Notes under the pieces: model-generated
What the model was told of the DNA's origin: nothing
Seen by the model: the letters and a program-made list of their open reading frames with translations, nothing else
Databases searched by the model: none
Shown here: one piece after another, positions 35,061-46,415 of the stretch
How the letters are laid out: each line of letters opens with the position of its first letter
Numbering within the stretch: position 1 is the first letter of the stretch
Made by a program: the position numbers and the translations under genes
Assembly (NCBI GenBank): GCA_029168955.1
Contig: JAPDOI010000107.1
Coordinates: forward strand, 186,001 to 250,000
Source of the DNA: Aplectana chamaeleonis
Taxonomy: Eukaryota; Nematoda; Chromadorea; Rhabditida; Cosmocercidae
Reading direction: 5' to 3'
Length of the DNA stretch: 64,000 nucleotides

Positions 35061-35596
35061 CAAAATCCCAGTCTTACATTCAGCGGCGGAGAACCGGACC
35101 GTGTCATCTTTCGTCACGATTCTATGAGCAATCGCACGCGTCGCGATCTTAGGTGGTCCTTTGTCTGTCAAAAGAGCCCACTCAAAAAAACACTTTGTAT
35201 AGAATATCAAACCTCTAGGCCACTTACTATTCATATTTTGAAACGGGGGAATATTTTGAAACTCCGGGTGTTGTGAAGTTGACGGAGGGTGAGGCACCGA
35301 GTGATGACGTCACCGCGGCCTGGAGGAACTCAGTTCTCGGGCAACCCCTTTGTCGCCCTATCATGGGTGATATATCCGGATTTTTTTTCAGGACGCCAAC
35401 AATGAAAAAATCATCCAAATAATTCCTGAAGCTTGTGCTCATACTTTTCTATGTTTCGTGCTGTGTACGGCCAGAACATTTTGTTTACGTCTCATTTTGA
35501 TTACCACGAGAGGTTTCTGGTTTCCGCTGTTGGAAATCCTGCGCGTGCAGCGGCGTGCCGCGGCCGACCCCGCCGCGAGAATTTCGGCCCCAAATA
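35061..35596. other. No gene recognised
   Basis: Frames at 35227-35442 (minus) and 35433-35696 (plus) have no recognisable domains. Nothing else is visible. Confidence 0.4.
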
Positions 35597-35659
35597 TTTA
35601 AAGACATCGTTCACTATAGATTTCGTTTTCGAGTTTTCCAAATATATATGGGAAGCTCT
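35597..35659. mobile_element. MITE left end interrupted by the RTE insertion
   Basis: TTAAAGACATCGTTCACTAT resembles the start of the family A/H MITEs. Its continuation (TATATGGGAAGCTCTACATC) resumes after the RTE fragment at 36555, so the retrotransposon landed inside an older repeat. Its right end is uncertain. Confidence 0.5.
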
Positions 35660-36525
35660 TCACGACTGCTCTAGAGCATGCGATGAGCAAACTTGATTAG
35701 GAAGAGAAAGGTTTGAGCATCGATGGGAAGAAGCTGTCCAATCTAAGGTTCGCGGACGATATTGTGCTTATCAGTGGCAGCACTCAAGAGATGAACGAAA
35801 TGCTGAATGAGTTGAATAGCGTGGGCAGCGCGATTGGTTTGACAATGAACATGGGGAAGACTCAGACGATGACCAACCGATGGTGCGACGGCGGACCAAT
35901 CTACCTGGAAGGAAACGAGGTGGATCGAGTTGATAGCTATGTCTACCTAGGACGAGAACTCAATATGGAAAACGATCTGTCGAAGGAGATTGACCGACGA
36001 AGAAGATCAGCGTGGGCAGCGATGAGCACAATCCGAGAAGTGACCAGCGAGATTCAGGACAGCAAGCTGCGTGCTCACCTGTTTGACTCTACGGTACTAC
36101 CTGCATTGTGCTATGGTACCGAGACGTGGGCCCACACCAAGGGGACTTTTGTTGCCCTGAGAACAACACACAGGGCATTGGAAAGGTGCCTATTGAGAAC
36201 AATTCGTCGAAGACAATGGCAAGAAGGGCTGAGCAGCTGCGAACTCCGGAAGCAGTCTGGCATACGAGACGCAGTATCCCATATTGAGTCTGCGAAGCAC
36301 AGATGGGCAGGACATGTGCTGCGAAGAGTCGACGATAGATGGAGTACCAGGATCACACACTGGTATCCTCGCGAAGTCAAAAGGACTCTAGGACGACCTG
36401 CGACGCGTTGGGCGGACGATTTCAACAAGTCATTCAAACAAAAAGGCTTACCATACTGGATGACTGTTGCTCTTTCTAGGGAAAACTGGAGCGAATGTGG
36501 TCCACATCGAGAAGACCGCCGATGA
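35659..36525 (+). pseudogene. RTE-like reverse transcriptase, C-terminal part
   Basis: The frame starts FTTALEHAMSKLD, meets a TAG at 35698-35700 where tryptophan is usual before EEKG, then stays open for about 270 codons. It contains LRFADDIVLIS, the catalytic FADD box of the polymerase palm, then GLTMNMGKTQTM, YVYLGRELN, a thumb-like region, and the C-terminal block HRWAGHVLRR and TRWADDFNK seen in nematode RTE proteins. The endonuclease and most of the fingers are missing because of 5' truncation. With one nonsense change and no frameshift it looks fairly young. Confidence 0.92.
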
Positions 36526-36554
36526 AGATGGACCATCAAGGTATCAAGGTAAGG
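35660..36554 (+). mobile_element. 5'-truncated RTE-type retrotransposon with 15-bp duplication
   Basis: TATATGGGAAGCTCT is present at 35645-35659 and again at 36555-36569, a perfect 15-bp target-site duplication. Between them lies a C-terminal reverse-transcriptase fragment and a short 3' tail ending in CAAGGTATCAAGGTAAGG. The truncated 5' end and short tail without poly(A) fit target-primed reverse transcription by an RTE-clade element. Confidence 0.93.
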
Positions 36555-36889
36555 TATATGGGAAGCTCTACATCCCTATATTACAGCTAACTCGTAAAAA
36601 CTGCGAAAGAATCACCGAAAACTATCTTTGCGGACCGAAATTCTCTCGCTCGACTTTTGAGAAAGGAAGAGTCGATCGCCAGGAATCGCTGTGTTGACCT
36701 TTGATCTCACGATCAAATGAAATTCATTTTTCTTCCAGGGGATTTGTGGGAAGGACAGTTGCACCGATGAATGTGTAAAAGTCATCCTTCACGTAATCGT
36801 AAAGTATATTCCATCAACTTCCCCTCAGTTGTACTGGACCAATTGTTGATCCTTTACTCGTACAATGGCTGACCGCAAATTTTGTCAGA

Positions 36890-37062
36890 TGTCTGACGGA
36901 GTGCCGGCCTCTTTTGACGGAATTGTGGGCACTCGGGATCATATAGCCTCACAATAAAGCGTTTTTGACCCGGAAAGCTCTCCCTACGTGCTTAGACGGG
37001 TCCAGCCAATCATTCTAACCCATAAAACGGTTAGACGTTTCCAGCGCGTACGATGCCTTTAA
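36890..37062. repeat. Half of a family H-like MITE
   Basis: GTGCCGGCCTCTTTTGACGG to CCAGCGCGTACGATGCCTTTAA follows the right arm of the palindromic element at 63330-63788, including GGGTCCAGCCAATCATTCTA-like sequence. The left arm is not recognisable. Confidence 0.6.
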
Positions 37063-38606
37063 TTGCTCAGGATTCGCTGCGGTACATTACTTTCGAAACG
37101 TCAGACCTCGAAAAATTCTCTGTACCGACATGTAGTCGTTGAGAAGTATGGGAGCAGAGGTCGAATCCGATTATCATGAAGGTGACTCGGATAGTGACGA
37201 ATTCTGGAGAGGAAAATGTTTCGAATGACGATACCGAAACAGTAGACTGAACAAATGCGCTGTACAATTGAAGCAACTATATCAGTCGAGGTTCTCCCAA
37301 CATTTCTTGTTTTATGATCACCACGATGATTTGTTGTATTTTTTCAATCTGTAGGTTTGCTAGAACTGGTTCAACTGCTCATGTCAACTATTGCTTTGAA
37401 GTTTCCCAAAGCCGGTGTTTCTACGAACAATATATGGAGATTACATTTGGTTTTAGAATGATATTTGCTTGAATACACGGAGTAGAATCCTCGGTACTAC
37501 TTAAAATTTGTCTTATTCGTTTTTTTTCATCCGAATTATACGGTGGATCCGATTTTATCCGATCGGATATCGGGTAACCGATCCTGTCAAAAATTCTCGT
37601 TTCGGATAGGATTCGTTATCTGAAATTCACGTTTGGGCCAGTATCAGTTTTATCCGGTTCTGATAAATCGGCAGTATCCGAAAATCCGATCCGACGCGAT
37701 TTTGGCCTGGAATGTATAGTATGCGCTACAATGACTCCAGAGTTTAGGATCTTCCTACAGAAGTTTGAGGAAAGCATACCAGACGATATCGGCTTCGACC
37801 ACCTGCGTGCCGCCACAATCGTTTTCGAAGAATTTTTGAGCTTGCATTCAAAACTTGACTTTTTTACTACTCGACTTAATCGGCTAGCTTCCATCTGAAG
37901 CTTACATTTTCCCATCTGCAATGAGGTGTGAGGTCCTAGTAGTCAGACGCGTTCATTTTTCACGGTTTTCAGCCGCAAGTTGAACACAATCCATCCATTC
38001 TCACTATTCCACTTCCGGCGAGGTGAAGCATGGCGCTTTTTGTGTTGCCGAATGACTTCAGATCCTCTTTGACCACATCCGTCCAGAACTTTCGCCCACG
38101 TCCAGGTCGCCGTTTCCAGACAGCATTTCAAAGCATCCTTAAAGGTAGCAGACACGCTCGAAGAAGTTTTTGAGACAACTACGTTACTTGGGTCGTATTG
38201 CCCCTAGTACATAGAATGCTCAACCCGTTGGAAACGACAAAAACGAGTCAAGACTACTAAATTTGAGCAATACAAGTAGAAAAATTTCGACAAGCACGAC
38301 CATGAGCTTCGACACCTCCGCTCCCTTCCCCCCAATATACGAATGCGGTCTATTTGGCTGGTTTTTGATGCTTCTAACGGGGTGAGCGTTCTAGTACAGG
38401 CTGTGAAAAAACACTGTTTTGTCGCCTGTATTCACTATATCGACCGCGGGGCATAACTCGCCCACTTTTACCTCATGAATAAACAACCGCTAGTCCTGTA
38501 TTTGTATGCAGTTTTCATCGGTTTTTTCGTTAGTTTCCATACTACCAGCCCCGTATCTTCGGTTTATATAATAAAATCGATGCTTTTGTTGAGAGCGTAT
38601 GCTGCT
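37063..38606. other. No gene; TCGGAT-rich patch and a MITE end
   Basis: Around 37520-37700 there are repeated ATCCGA and TCGGAT motifs like those of the TATA-type hAT elements, with no matching end. At 38138-38360 the sequence TTAAAGGTAGCAGACACGCT and GACAACTACGTTACTTGGGT parallels the MITE at 42805-43001, with its right end lost. Confidence 0.5.
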
Positions 38607-41600
38607 TTAAAAGGCACAGTCGAACCTCAGCATCTTTTTTTCTGTTTTTCTGCCTATCTTGGAATCAGTCTCACTCTGATTCCAACGATCTCTCTGGCAT
38701 CGTACAAGACTAGGGAACGGAGGTATGGTCCCTCAAAAATTGAGCTGCGGAAGCATGGTGGACGAGTTGTCCAAGGCTTGTAACTTCCGTCATTTGCAAC
38801 AGATGTATGTGAGTCGACCGGGATAAGAAGATAGGCTGAGAATGAAGGGAAGAACGGGCTCAGACAGACAGCGACACCGGCTCCTCTCAATTATGACGTC
38901 ATCGCCCGGACAGCAGCCGAGGGCGAACTAGCACCGCGGTCCCTGTCCGGTGCCAGTTCGCCCCTCGGCCGCTGTCCGGTCGCTCTCGGGGCGACAGCGG
39001 TGCCAACTCCAGAGATAGTGATAAACTGTGGGACCTCAGTGGCAGTGCTTCGGATGCCGGATAAAGTATACGGGACCCAATTGGCGGTGCGCCGGACGAC
39101 GGATAAAGTGTACGGGACCCCACTGACAGTGCGCCGGACGCCGTACAAAGTATACGGGACCCAATTGGCGGTGCGCCGGACGCCGGATAAAGTGTGCGGG
39201 ACCCCACTGACAGTGCGCCGGACGCCGGACAAAGTATACGGGACCCAATTGACGGTGCGCCGAACGCCGGATAAAGTGTGCGGGACCCCAATGACAGTGC
39301 GCCCGACGCCGGACAAAGTATACGGGACCCAATTGGCGGTGCGCCGGACCCCGGATAAAGTGTACGGGACCCCACTGACAGTGCGCCGGACGCCGGACAA
39401 AGTATACGGGACCCAATTGGCGGTGCGCCGGACGCCGGATAAAGTGTGCGGGACCCCACTGACAGTGCGCCGGACGCCGGACAAAGTATACGGGACCCCA
39501 TTGACGGTGCGCCGGACGCCGGATAAAGTGTATGGGACCCCACTGACAGTGCGCCGGACGCCGGACAAAGTATACGGGACCCAATTAGCGGTGCGCCGGA
39601 CGCCGGATAAAGTGTTCGGGACCTCAGTGACAGTGCGCCCGACGCCGGACAAAGTATACGGGACCCAATTAACGGTGCGCCGGACGCCGGATAAAGTGTA
39701 CGGGACCCCACTGACAGTGCGCCGGACGCCGGACAAAGTATACGGGACCCAATTGGCGGTGCGCCGGACGCCGGATAAAGTGTGCGGGACTCCACTGACA
39801 GTGCGCCGGACGCCGGACAAAGTATACGGGACTCTATTGACGGTGCGCCGGACGCCGGATAAAGTTTATGGGACCCCACTGACAGTGCGCCGGACGCCGG
39901 ACAAAGTATACGGGACCCTATTGACGGTGCGCCGGACGCCGGATAAAGTGTGCGGGACCCTAGTGACAGTGCGCCCGACGCCGGACAAAGTATACGGGAC
40001 CCAATTGGCGGTGCGCCGGACGCCGGATGAAGTGTGCGGGACCCCAGTGACAGTGCGCCGGACGCCGGACAAAGTATACGGGACCCAATTGGCGGTGCGC
40101 CGGACGCCGGATAAAGTGTGCGGGACCCCACTGACAGTGCGCCGGACGCCGGACAAAGTATACGGGACCCAATTGGCGGTGCGCCGGACGCCGGATAAAG
40201 TGTGCGGGACCCCACTGACATTGCGCCGCACGCCTGACAAAGTATACGGGACCCACATGGCAGTGCGCCGGACGCCGGATGAAGTGTGCGGGACCCCAGT
40301 GACAGTGCGCCGGACGCCGGACAAAGTATACGGGACCCGATTGGGGGTGCGCCGGACGCCGGATAAAGTGTGCGGGATCACAGTAACAGTGCGCCGGACG
40401 CCGGACAAAGTATACGGGACCCCAGTGACAGCGCGCCCGACGCCGGACAAAGTTTATGGGACTCCAGTGACAGTGCGCCCGACGCCGGACAAAGTATACC
40501 GGACTCTATTGGCGGTGCGCCGGACGCCGGATAAAGTGTGCGGGACCCCAGTGACAGTGCGCCCGACGCCGGACAAAGTATACCGGACCCTATTGGCGGT
40601 GCGCCGGACGCCGGATAAAGTGTGCGGGACCCCAGTGACAGTGCGCCCGACGCCGGACAAAGTATACCGGACCCTATTGGCGGTGCGCCGGACGCCGGAT
40701 AAAGTGTGCGGGACTCCACTGACAGTGCGCCGGACGCCGGACAAAGTATACGGGACTCTATTGACGGTGCGCCGGACGCCGGATAAAGTGTATGGGACAA
40801 CAGTGACAGTGCGCCAGGACGCCGGACAAAGTATACGGACGCAATTGACGGGGCGCCGGGCCCCGGATAAGGTGTGCGGGACTCTAGTGACAGTGCGCCC
40901 GACGCCGGACAAAGTATACGGGACCCAATTGACGGTGCGCCGGACGCCGGATAAAGTGTGCGGGACCCCACTGACAGTGCGCCGGACGCCGGAAAAAGTA
41001 TACAGGATCCAATTGGCGGTGCGCCGGACGCCGGATAAAGTGTGCGGGACCCAATTGGCGGTGCGCCGGACGCCGGTTAAAGTGTGCGGGATCCCACTGA
41101 CAGTGCGCCGGACGCCGGACAAAGTATACGGAACCCAATTGACGGTGCTCCGGACGCCGGATAAAGTGTGCGGGACCCCAGTGACAGTGCGCCCGACGCC
41201 GGACAAAGTATACGGAACCCAATTGACGGTGCTCCGGACGCCGGATAAAGTGAACGGGACCCAAATGTGAATACGTCAGACGCCGTAAAACGTACGCGGG
41301 ACTCAAGAGGGAGTGCGCCAGATGCCGTAAAAAATGTGCGGGACTCAAATGGGAATACCTTAGACGCCGTAAAACGTATGCGGGACTCATGAGGGTGTGC
41401 GTCAGACGCCATAAAAAATGTGTGGGACCCAAATGGGAATGCATCAGACGCCGTGAAAAAGTGTTCAGGATGTCATGAAGTGTTTGCAGGCCAAGCCGAG
41501 CCGTCACGGCGCCCCTTTCACAATCAGTTTCCGTTTTTTTTTGTCTTTTCGCTTTCTGTGACTACTCAGGCAGGAATATCGGATCACCTGGCGAATTTCT

Positions 41601-42389
41601 GTCTTCTTTTGCCTCCCCGAATACAGCCACTGAGGTTTCCCCGAGCTTAAGACCATTACCCATCATCCTAGTTGAAGAGTGCGTGGTGTATTGTCAGACG
41701 TGAAAAAAACATGGTAAAGCGAATAATCACGTCCTAATGTGTTTATCACATGCACAGCCGGTATAAAAGGTGCCTCATCTCACTTGAGTCCTCATTCGGC
41801 ATTCTGATGCCGGCCCTGGAAGGTGATTTGGAGTCCCTCTCCGAAGGCCAGCAAATTTTTTGAGGCTGGGGGGATACGGGATCGTCACAGCTGGGGGGGG
41901 TTTGCCGGGGTCCGCAGGGAGGGTTGTTCCTCACCGCAGACCTCGGCGAAGGTTACGCCCTTGTTGCGGACCGAGGCGGGGATTTCTCTGCCGTGGACCG
42001 CGACATTCACGCACCTCTCGAGGAGAGGCGGATATAAAGAAAAACTAGGGGGAAATTTCGATAATCGCCCGGACAGCCACCGCAGTGCCAAGCGCGACTG
42101 AATATCGCTCCGAGCGGGACTGCGGTCGCCCGGAGAGCGGCTGCTGTGGCCCGAGTAAATGGCTAATTCTCGCTAGGAGCGGAGAGAAAGCGTCGCTCGA
42201 GTCGCTCTCCGGTCCCGCTTCGAGCGATGATTTGCCTGAGGGGTTATTGATCGGAGGCCATAGCTGGCTTATTCCAGGGGATTGAGATTTCGTACTTGGC
42301 AGGGACTAAATATAAATATGTAGGGTGGGCTTGCTTCATAGTCATGTAGAAATCTCAGATTTGGTCCCTCAGCTTGGACTTTGCCTATG
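38607..42389. mobile_element. Family F MITE enlarged by a 42-bp repeat array
   Basis: The left end TTAAAAGGCACAGTCGAAC and the right end TTGGACTTTGCCTATGA are imperfect inverted repeats. The left 200 bp (CTGATTCCAACGATCTCTCT, GGTGGACGAGTTGTC) align with the left part of the 490-bp family F copies. The right 150 bp (GGCTTATTCC, GAGATTTCG, TACTTGGCA, GTAGAAATCTCAGATT) align with their right part. The extra 3.3 kb is the tandem array plus GC-rich flanks. Confidence 0.7.
39050..41480. repeat. 42-bp GC-rich tandem array 1
   Basis: About 55 head-to-tail units of GTGCGCCGGACGCCGGATAA followed by AGTGTGCGGGACCCCACTGACA or AGTATACGGGACCCAATTGGCG. The two unit types alternate, giving an 84-bp period. 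Since 42 is a multiple of three and the unit lacks stops in several frames, the array produces a 756-codon plus frame (39000-41270) and 200-440-codon minus frames. The last units (41270-41480) degrade and become like array 2. I see no sign that any frame is preferred. Confidence 0.93.
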
Positions 42390-43564
42390 AGGGCATTGGT
42401 ATACTTCAGCGACAGCCGATCGCAGGCGACCGACGCGGCGACGGAGTTGCCACTGTTGCATGAATTCCCACGCGCTTCTGCATACCTATATTTCTGCATA
42501 CGCGCATCTGAAGACCAATTAACGGATATCGATTTTGTTCCTAATAATGTTTTCCTGAAGGAAGTTGTGTGAGGAGCACTTTTTTTAATGGACAAATCTC
42601 ACTATGATGTGTATGAATCACAAATCTGCAATACATAACCACTCCACATTAAAAGAAAAAAGGTCCCGATTAGGTATAGAACTCTGATCTTATTCGTAAT
42701 TCCCCATATGCCAAAATGAGTCAGGCAAGACGTGAAATGTGATCATGTGAAAAAAATTACGTGAAGTGAACTAAAATGCCTGAGGCGGTAGTAATTTGGC
42801 CTTAAAGGCAGTGAACACGCTCGAAAAAGTTTATGAGATAACTACGTTACTGGTGTCATATGGTCCCTAGAAGAAGGCTCGCGCCATTGGGAGCGTCAAA
42901 AACTAGTTAAACTACTGATTTCTAGCAATATATGTCGAAAAATTTCGTCAACCCCACCCACGAGCTTCGTCACCCCGACCACTGCCTTTATGTTGCACAT
43001 TAAGCCAGAATACCACCACCCCTAGAAATTGTGGTGAGCGCGAAGCGCTCACCAGATTTGGCTTTGATTCGCCATCGCGCAACCCCCTGATCTCAGTATC
43101 AGGGTCCAGAGTAAACGTAGGAAGACCGTTCTTTTTGCATTTAATAAACTTTAGGAGGCTGAATAACTATTCAAAAATTGGTCCGGAATGGTTACCTGAG
43201 ATTCGAGAAAAATTGTCAAAACCACGTCATTTTGGTCGAAAAAATGTTCATCTCCTTTTCTTTTTTCAGTTGGCGTTCACGATCTTGTTGGAACACTTTT
43301 CGTTGAGCTAGAGAGCTCATTTTTGGCCAGGAAGCTGGTTTTGTTTGCACCTAGCTCCTGTCAAATTTCGAAGTTGGTAGCTCAATTTTTGCGGAACCTC
43401 AAAATTGAGGGTCAAGAAAGACAAAAACACGTAAACATGTTATTATAAACCATCCGACGTTTACTTATTCGTAAAAATGAACTAGTGAAATAAACACCGT
43501 TACTGATAGGCTTTTGCTCAGGATTTGACGGGGCAACGCTTCAATCAATACGGCGGGATCTCGG
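42390..43564. other. Interval between the arrays with one MITE
   Basis: Apart from the small MITE at 42805-43001 and a possible end like the GGGGTGGTAG family near 43005 (ACCACCACCCC), no feature was recognised. Confidence 0.45.
42805..43001. mobile_element. Short MITE (AAGGCAGTGAACACGC ends)
   Basis: The ends TTAAAGGCAGTGAACACGC and CACCCCGACCACTGCCTTTA are diverged inverted repeats. The 197-bp interior parallels 38138-38360. Confidence 0.7.
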
Positions 43565-46335
43565 AAGTACTTTTTGAAACGCCGCACGGTGTGACTCAGA
43601 AGTGCGCCACAGAACGCCGTAGATACTGTGCGGGACCCCAGCAGGAGTGCGAAAGACGTCGTAGAACATGTGTGTGACCAAAGTAGGAGTGCGCCGGACG
43701 CCGTAGAAAGTGTGCGGGACCCAAGTGGGAGTGCGCCGGACGCCGTAGAAAGTGTGCGGGACCCAAATGGGTGTGCGCAGAACGCCCTAGAAAGTGTGTG
43801 GGACCCAAATGAGAGAGTGCGCCGGACGCCGTAGAAACTGTGCGGGACCCACGTGGGAGTGCGCCGGACGCCGTAGAAAGTGTGCGGGACTCAAATGGGT
43901 GTGCGCAGAACGCCGTAGTAAATGTGTGGGACCCAAATGGGTGTGCGCAGAACGCCGTAGAAAGTATGCAGGACCCAAATGAGAGTGCGCCGGACGCCGT
44001 AGAAACTGTGCGGGACCCACGTGGGAATGCGCCGGACGCCGTAGAAAGTGTGTGGGACCCAAATGGGTGTGCGCAGAACGCCGTAGAAAGTATGCGGGAC
44101 CCAAATGGGTGTGCGCAGAACGCCGTAGAAAGTGTGCGGGACCCAAATGAGAGTGCGCCGGACGCCGTAGAAACTGTGCGGGACCCACGTGGGAATGCGC
44201 CGGACGCCGTAGAAAGTGTGCGGGACTCAAATGGGTGTGCGCAGAACGCCGTAGAAAGTATGCAGGACCCAAATGAGAGTGCGCCGGACGCCGTAGAAAC
44301 TGTGCGGGACCCACGTGGGAATGCGCCGGACGCCGTAGAAAGTGTGCGGGACTCAAATGGGTGTGCGCAGAACGCCGTAGTAAATGTGTGGGACCCAAAT
44401 GGGTGTGCGCAGAACGCCGTAGAAAGTATGCGGGACCCAAATGGGTGTGCGCAGAACGCCGTAGAAAGTGTGCGGGACCCAAATGAGAGTGCGCCGGACG
44501 CCGTAGAAACTGTGCGGGACCCACGTGGGAATGCGCCGGACGCCGTAGAAAGTGTGCGGGACTCAAATGGGTGTGCGCAGAACGCCGTAGTAAATGTGTG
44601 GGACCCAAATGGGTGTGCGCAGAACGCCGTAGAAAGTATGCGGGACCCAAATGGGTGTGCGCAGAACGCCCTAGAAAGTGTGTAGGACCCAAATTAGAGT
44701 GCGCCGGACGCCGTAGAAAGTGTGCAGGACCCAAATGAGAGTGCGCCGGACGCCGTAGAAAGTGTGCGGGACCCACGTGGGAATGCGCCGGACGCCGTAG
44801 AAAGTGTGCGGGACTTAAATGGGTGTGCGCAGAACGCCGTAGTAAATGTGTGGGACCCAAATGGGTGGGCGCAGAACCCCGTAGAAAGTGTGCGGGCCCA
44901 AGTGGGAGTGCGCCGGACACCGTAGACAGTGTGCGGGACCCACGCGGAAATGCGCCGGACGCCGTAGAAAGTCTGCGGGACCAAAATGGGTGTGCGCAGA
45001 ACGCCGTAGTAAATGTGTGGGACCCAAATGGGTGTGCGCAGAACGCCGTAGAAAGTATGCGGGACCCAAATGGGTGTGCGCAGAACGCCGTAGAAAGTGT
45101 GCGGGACCCAAATGAGAGTGCGCCGGACGCCGTAGAAACTGTGCGGGACCCACGTGGGAATGCGCCGGACGCCGTAGAAAGTGTGCGGGACTCAAATGGG
45201 TGTGCGCAGAACGCCGTAGTAAATGTGTGGGACCCAAATGGGTGTGCGCAGAACGCCGTAGAAAGTATGCGGGACCCAAATGGGTGTGCGCAGAACGCCC
45301 TAGAAAGTGTGTAGGACCCAAATTAGAGTGCGCCGGACGCCGTAGAAAGTGTGCAGGACCCAAATGAGAGTGCGCCGGACGCCGTAGAAAGTGTGCGGGA
45401 CCCACGTGGGAATGCGCAGAACGCCGTAGTAAATGTGTGCGACCCAAATGGGTGTGCGCAGAACGCCGTAGAAAGTGTGCGGGACCCACTTGGGAGTGCG
45501 CCGGACGCCGTAGAGAGTGTGCGGGACCCAAATGGGTGTGCGCAGAACGCCGTAGAAAGTGTGCGGGACCCAAATGGGTGTGCGCAGAACGCCCTAGAAA
45601 GTGTGTGGGACCCAAATGAGAGTGAGCCGGACGCCGTAGAAAGTGTGCGGGACCCAAATGGGTGGGCGCAGAACGCCGTAGAAAATGTGCGGGACCCAAG
45701 TGGAAGTGCGCCGGACGCCGTAGAGAGTGTGCGGGACCCAAATGAGAGTGAGCCGGATGCCGTAGAAAGTGTGCGGGACCCAAACGAGAGTGCGCAGAAC
45801 GCCGTAGAAAGTGTGCGGGACCCAAGTGGGAGTGCGCCGGACGCCGTAGAAAGTGTGCGGGACCCAAATGGGTGTGCGAAGAACGCCGTAGAAAGTGTGC
45901 GGGACCCAAATGGGTGGGCGCAGAACGCCGTAGAAAGTGTGCGGGACCCAAGTGGGAATGCGCCGGACGCCGTAGAGAGTGTGCGGGACCCAAATGGGTG
46001 GGCGCAGAACGCCGTAGAAAGTGTGCGGGACCCAAGTGGGAATGCGCCGGACGCCGTAGAGAGTGTGCGGGACCCAAATGGGTGTGCGCAGAACGCCCTA
46101 GAAAGTGTGCAGGACATCCGCAGGACATTAATGTGAGTGTGCAGGATCTCATAGAAAGTGTGCACGACATCAGTGAGAGTGTGCAGGACTGTACTGGGGT
46201 GTGCAGCACCTCATAGAAAGTGTGTAGGACATCAGTGAAAGGGTGCACGACATCAGTGGGCGTGCAGGACGTCATATAAAGTGCGCAGGCTATCAGTTGG
46301 AGTGCGCAGGACGTCATAGAAGGGGGGGGGGCAGG
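43565..46335. repeat. 42-bp GC-rich tandem array 2 with 210-bp higher-order repeat
   Basis: About 65 units of GTGCGCAGAACGCCGTAGAA followed by AGTGTGCGGGACCCAAATGG and GT, clearly related to array 1. A marker variant (GCCGTAGTAAATGTGTG) recurs with its GTAGTA ending at 43920, 44382, 44592, 44844, 45011, 45221 and 45431. The spacings 462, 210, 252, 167, 210 and 210 show amplification of a five-unit block, with one single-base deletion near 44897. Units decay after about 46100 into CAGTGAGAGTGTGCAGGAC-like sequence. Frames of 280-500 codons on both strands are shadows. Confidence 0.93.
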
Positions 46336-46415
46336 ACATCAGTGGGTTTACTTTCATCTAACACCACCAGGCATAAATCATGTTAGAAAGGAAACCTTTA
46401 GGAAAAAAAAAAGAA

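Noticed and set aside
35713..36525. Host gene encoding a reverse transcriptase
   Set aside because: Perfect flanking 15-bp duplication, 5' truncation and a nonsense codon show a retrotransposon insertion.
38899..40221. 440-codon minus-strand frame (SRTLYPASGAPP repeats) as a collagen-like or mucin-like gene
   Set aside because: It lies entirely in the 42-bp array, overlaps a longer plus frame and other minus frames of similar quality, and has no signal peptide or non-repetitive domain.
43787..46317. Frames of 377 and 500 codons in array 2
   Set aside because: They are open in competing frames on both strands because of the 42-bp unit; no frame is preferred.
39050..46335. CRISPR-like array
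   Set aside because: Units are contiguous without unique spacers, and the DNA has eukaryotic introns and transposons.
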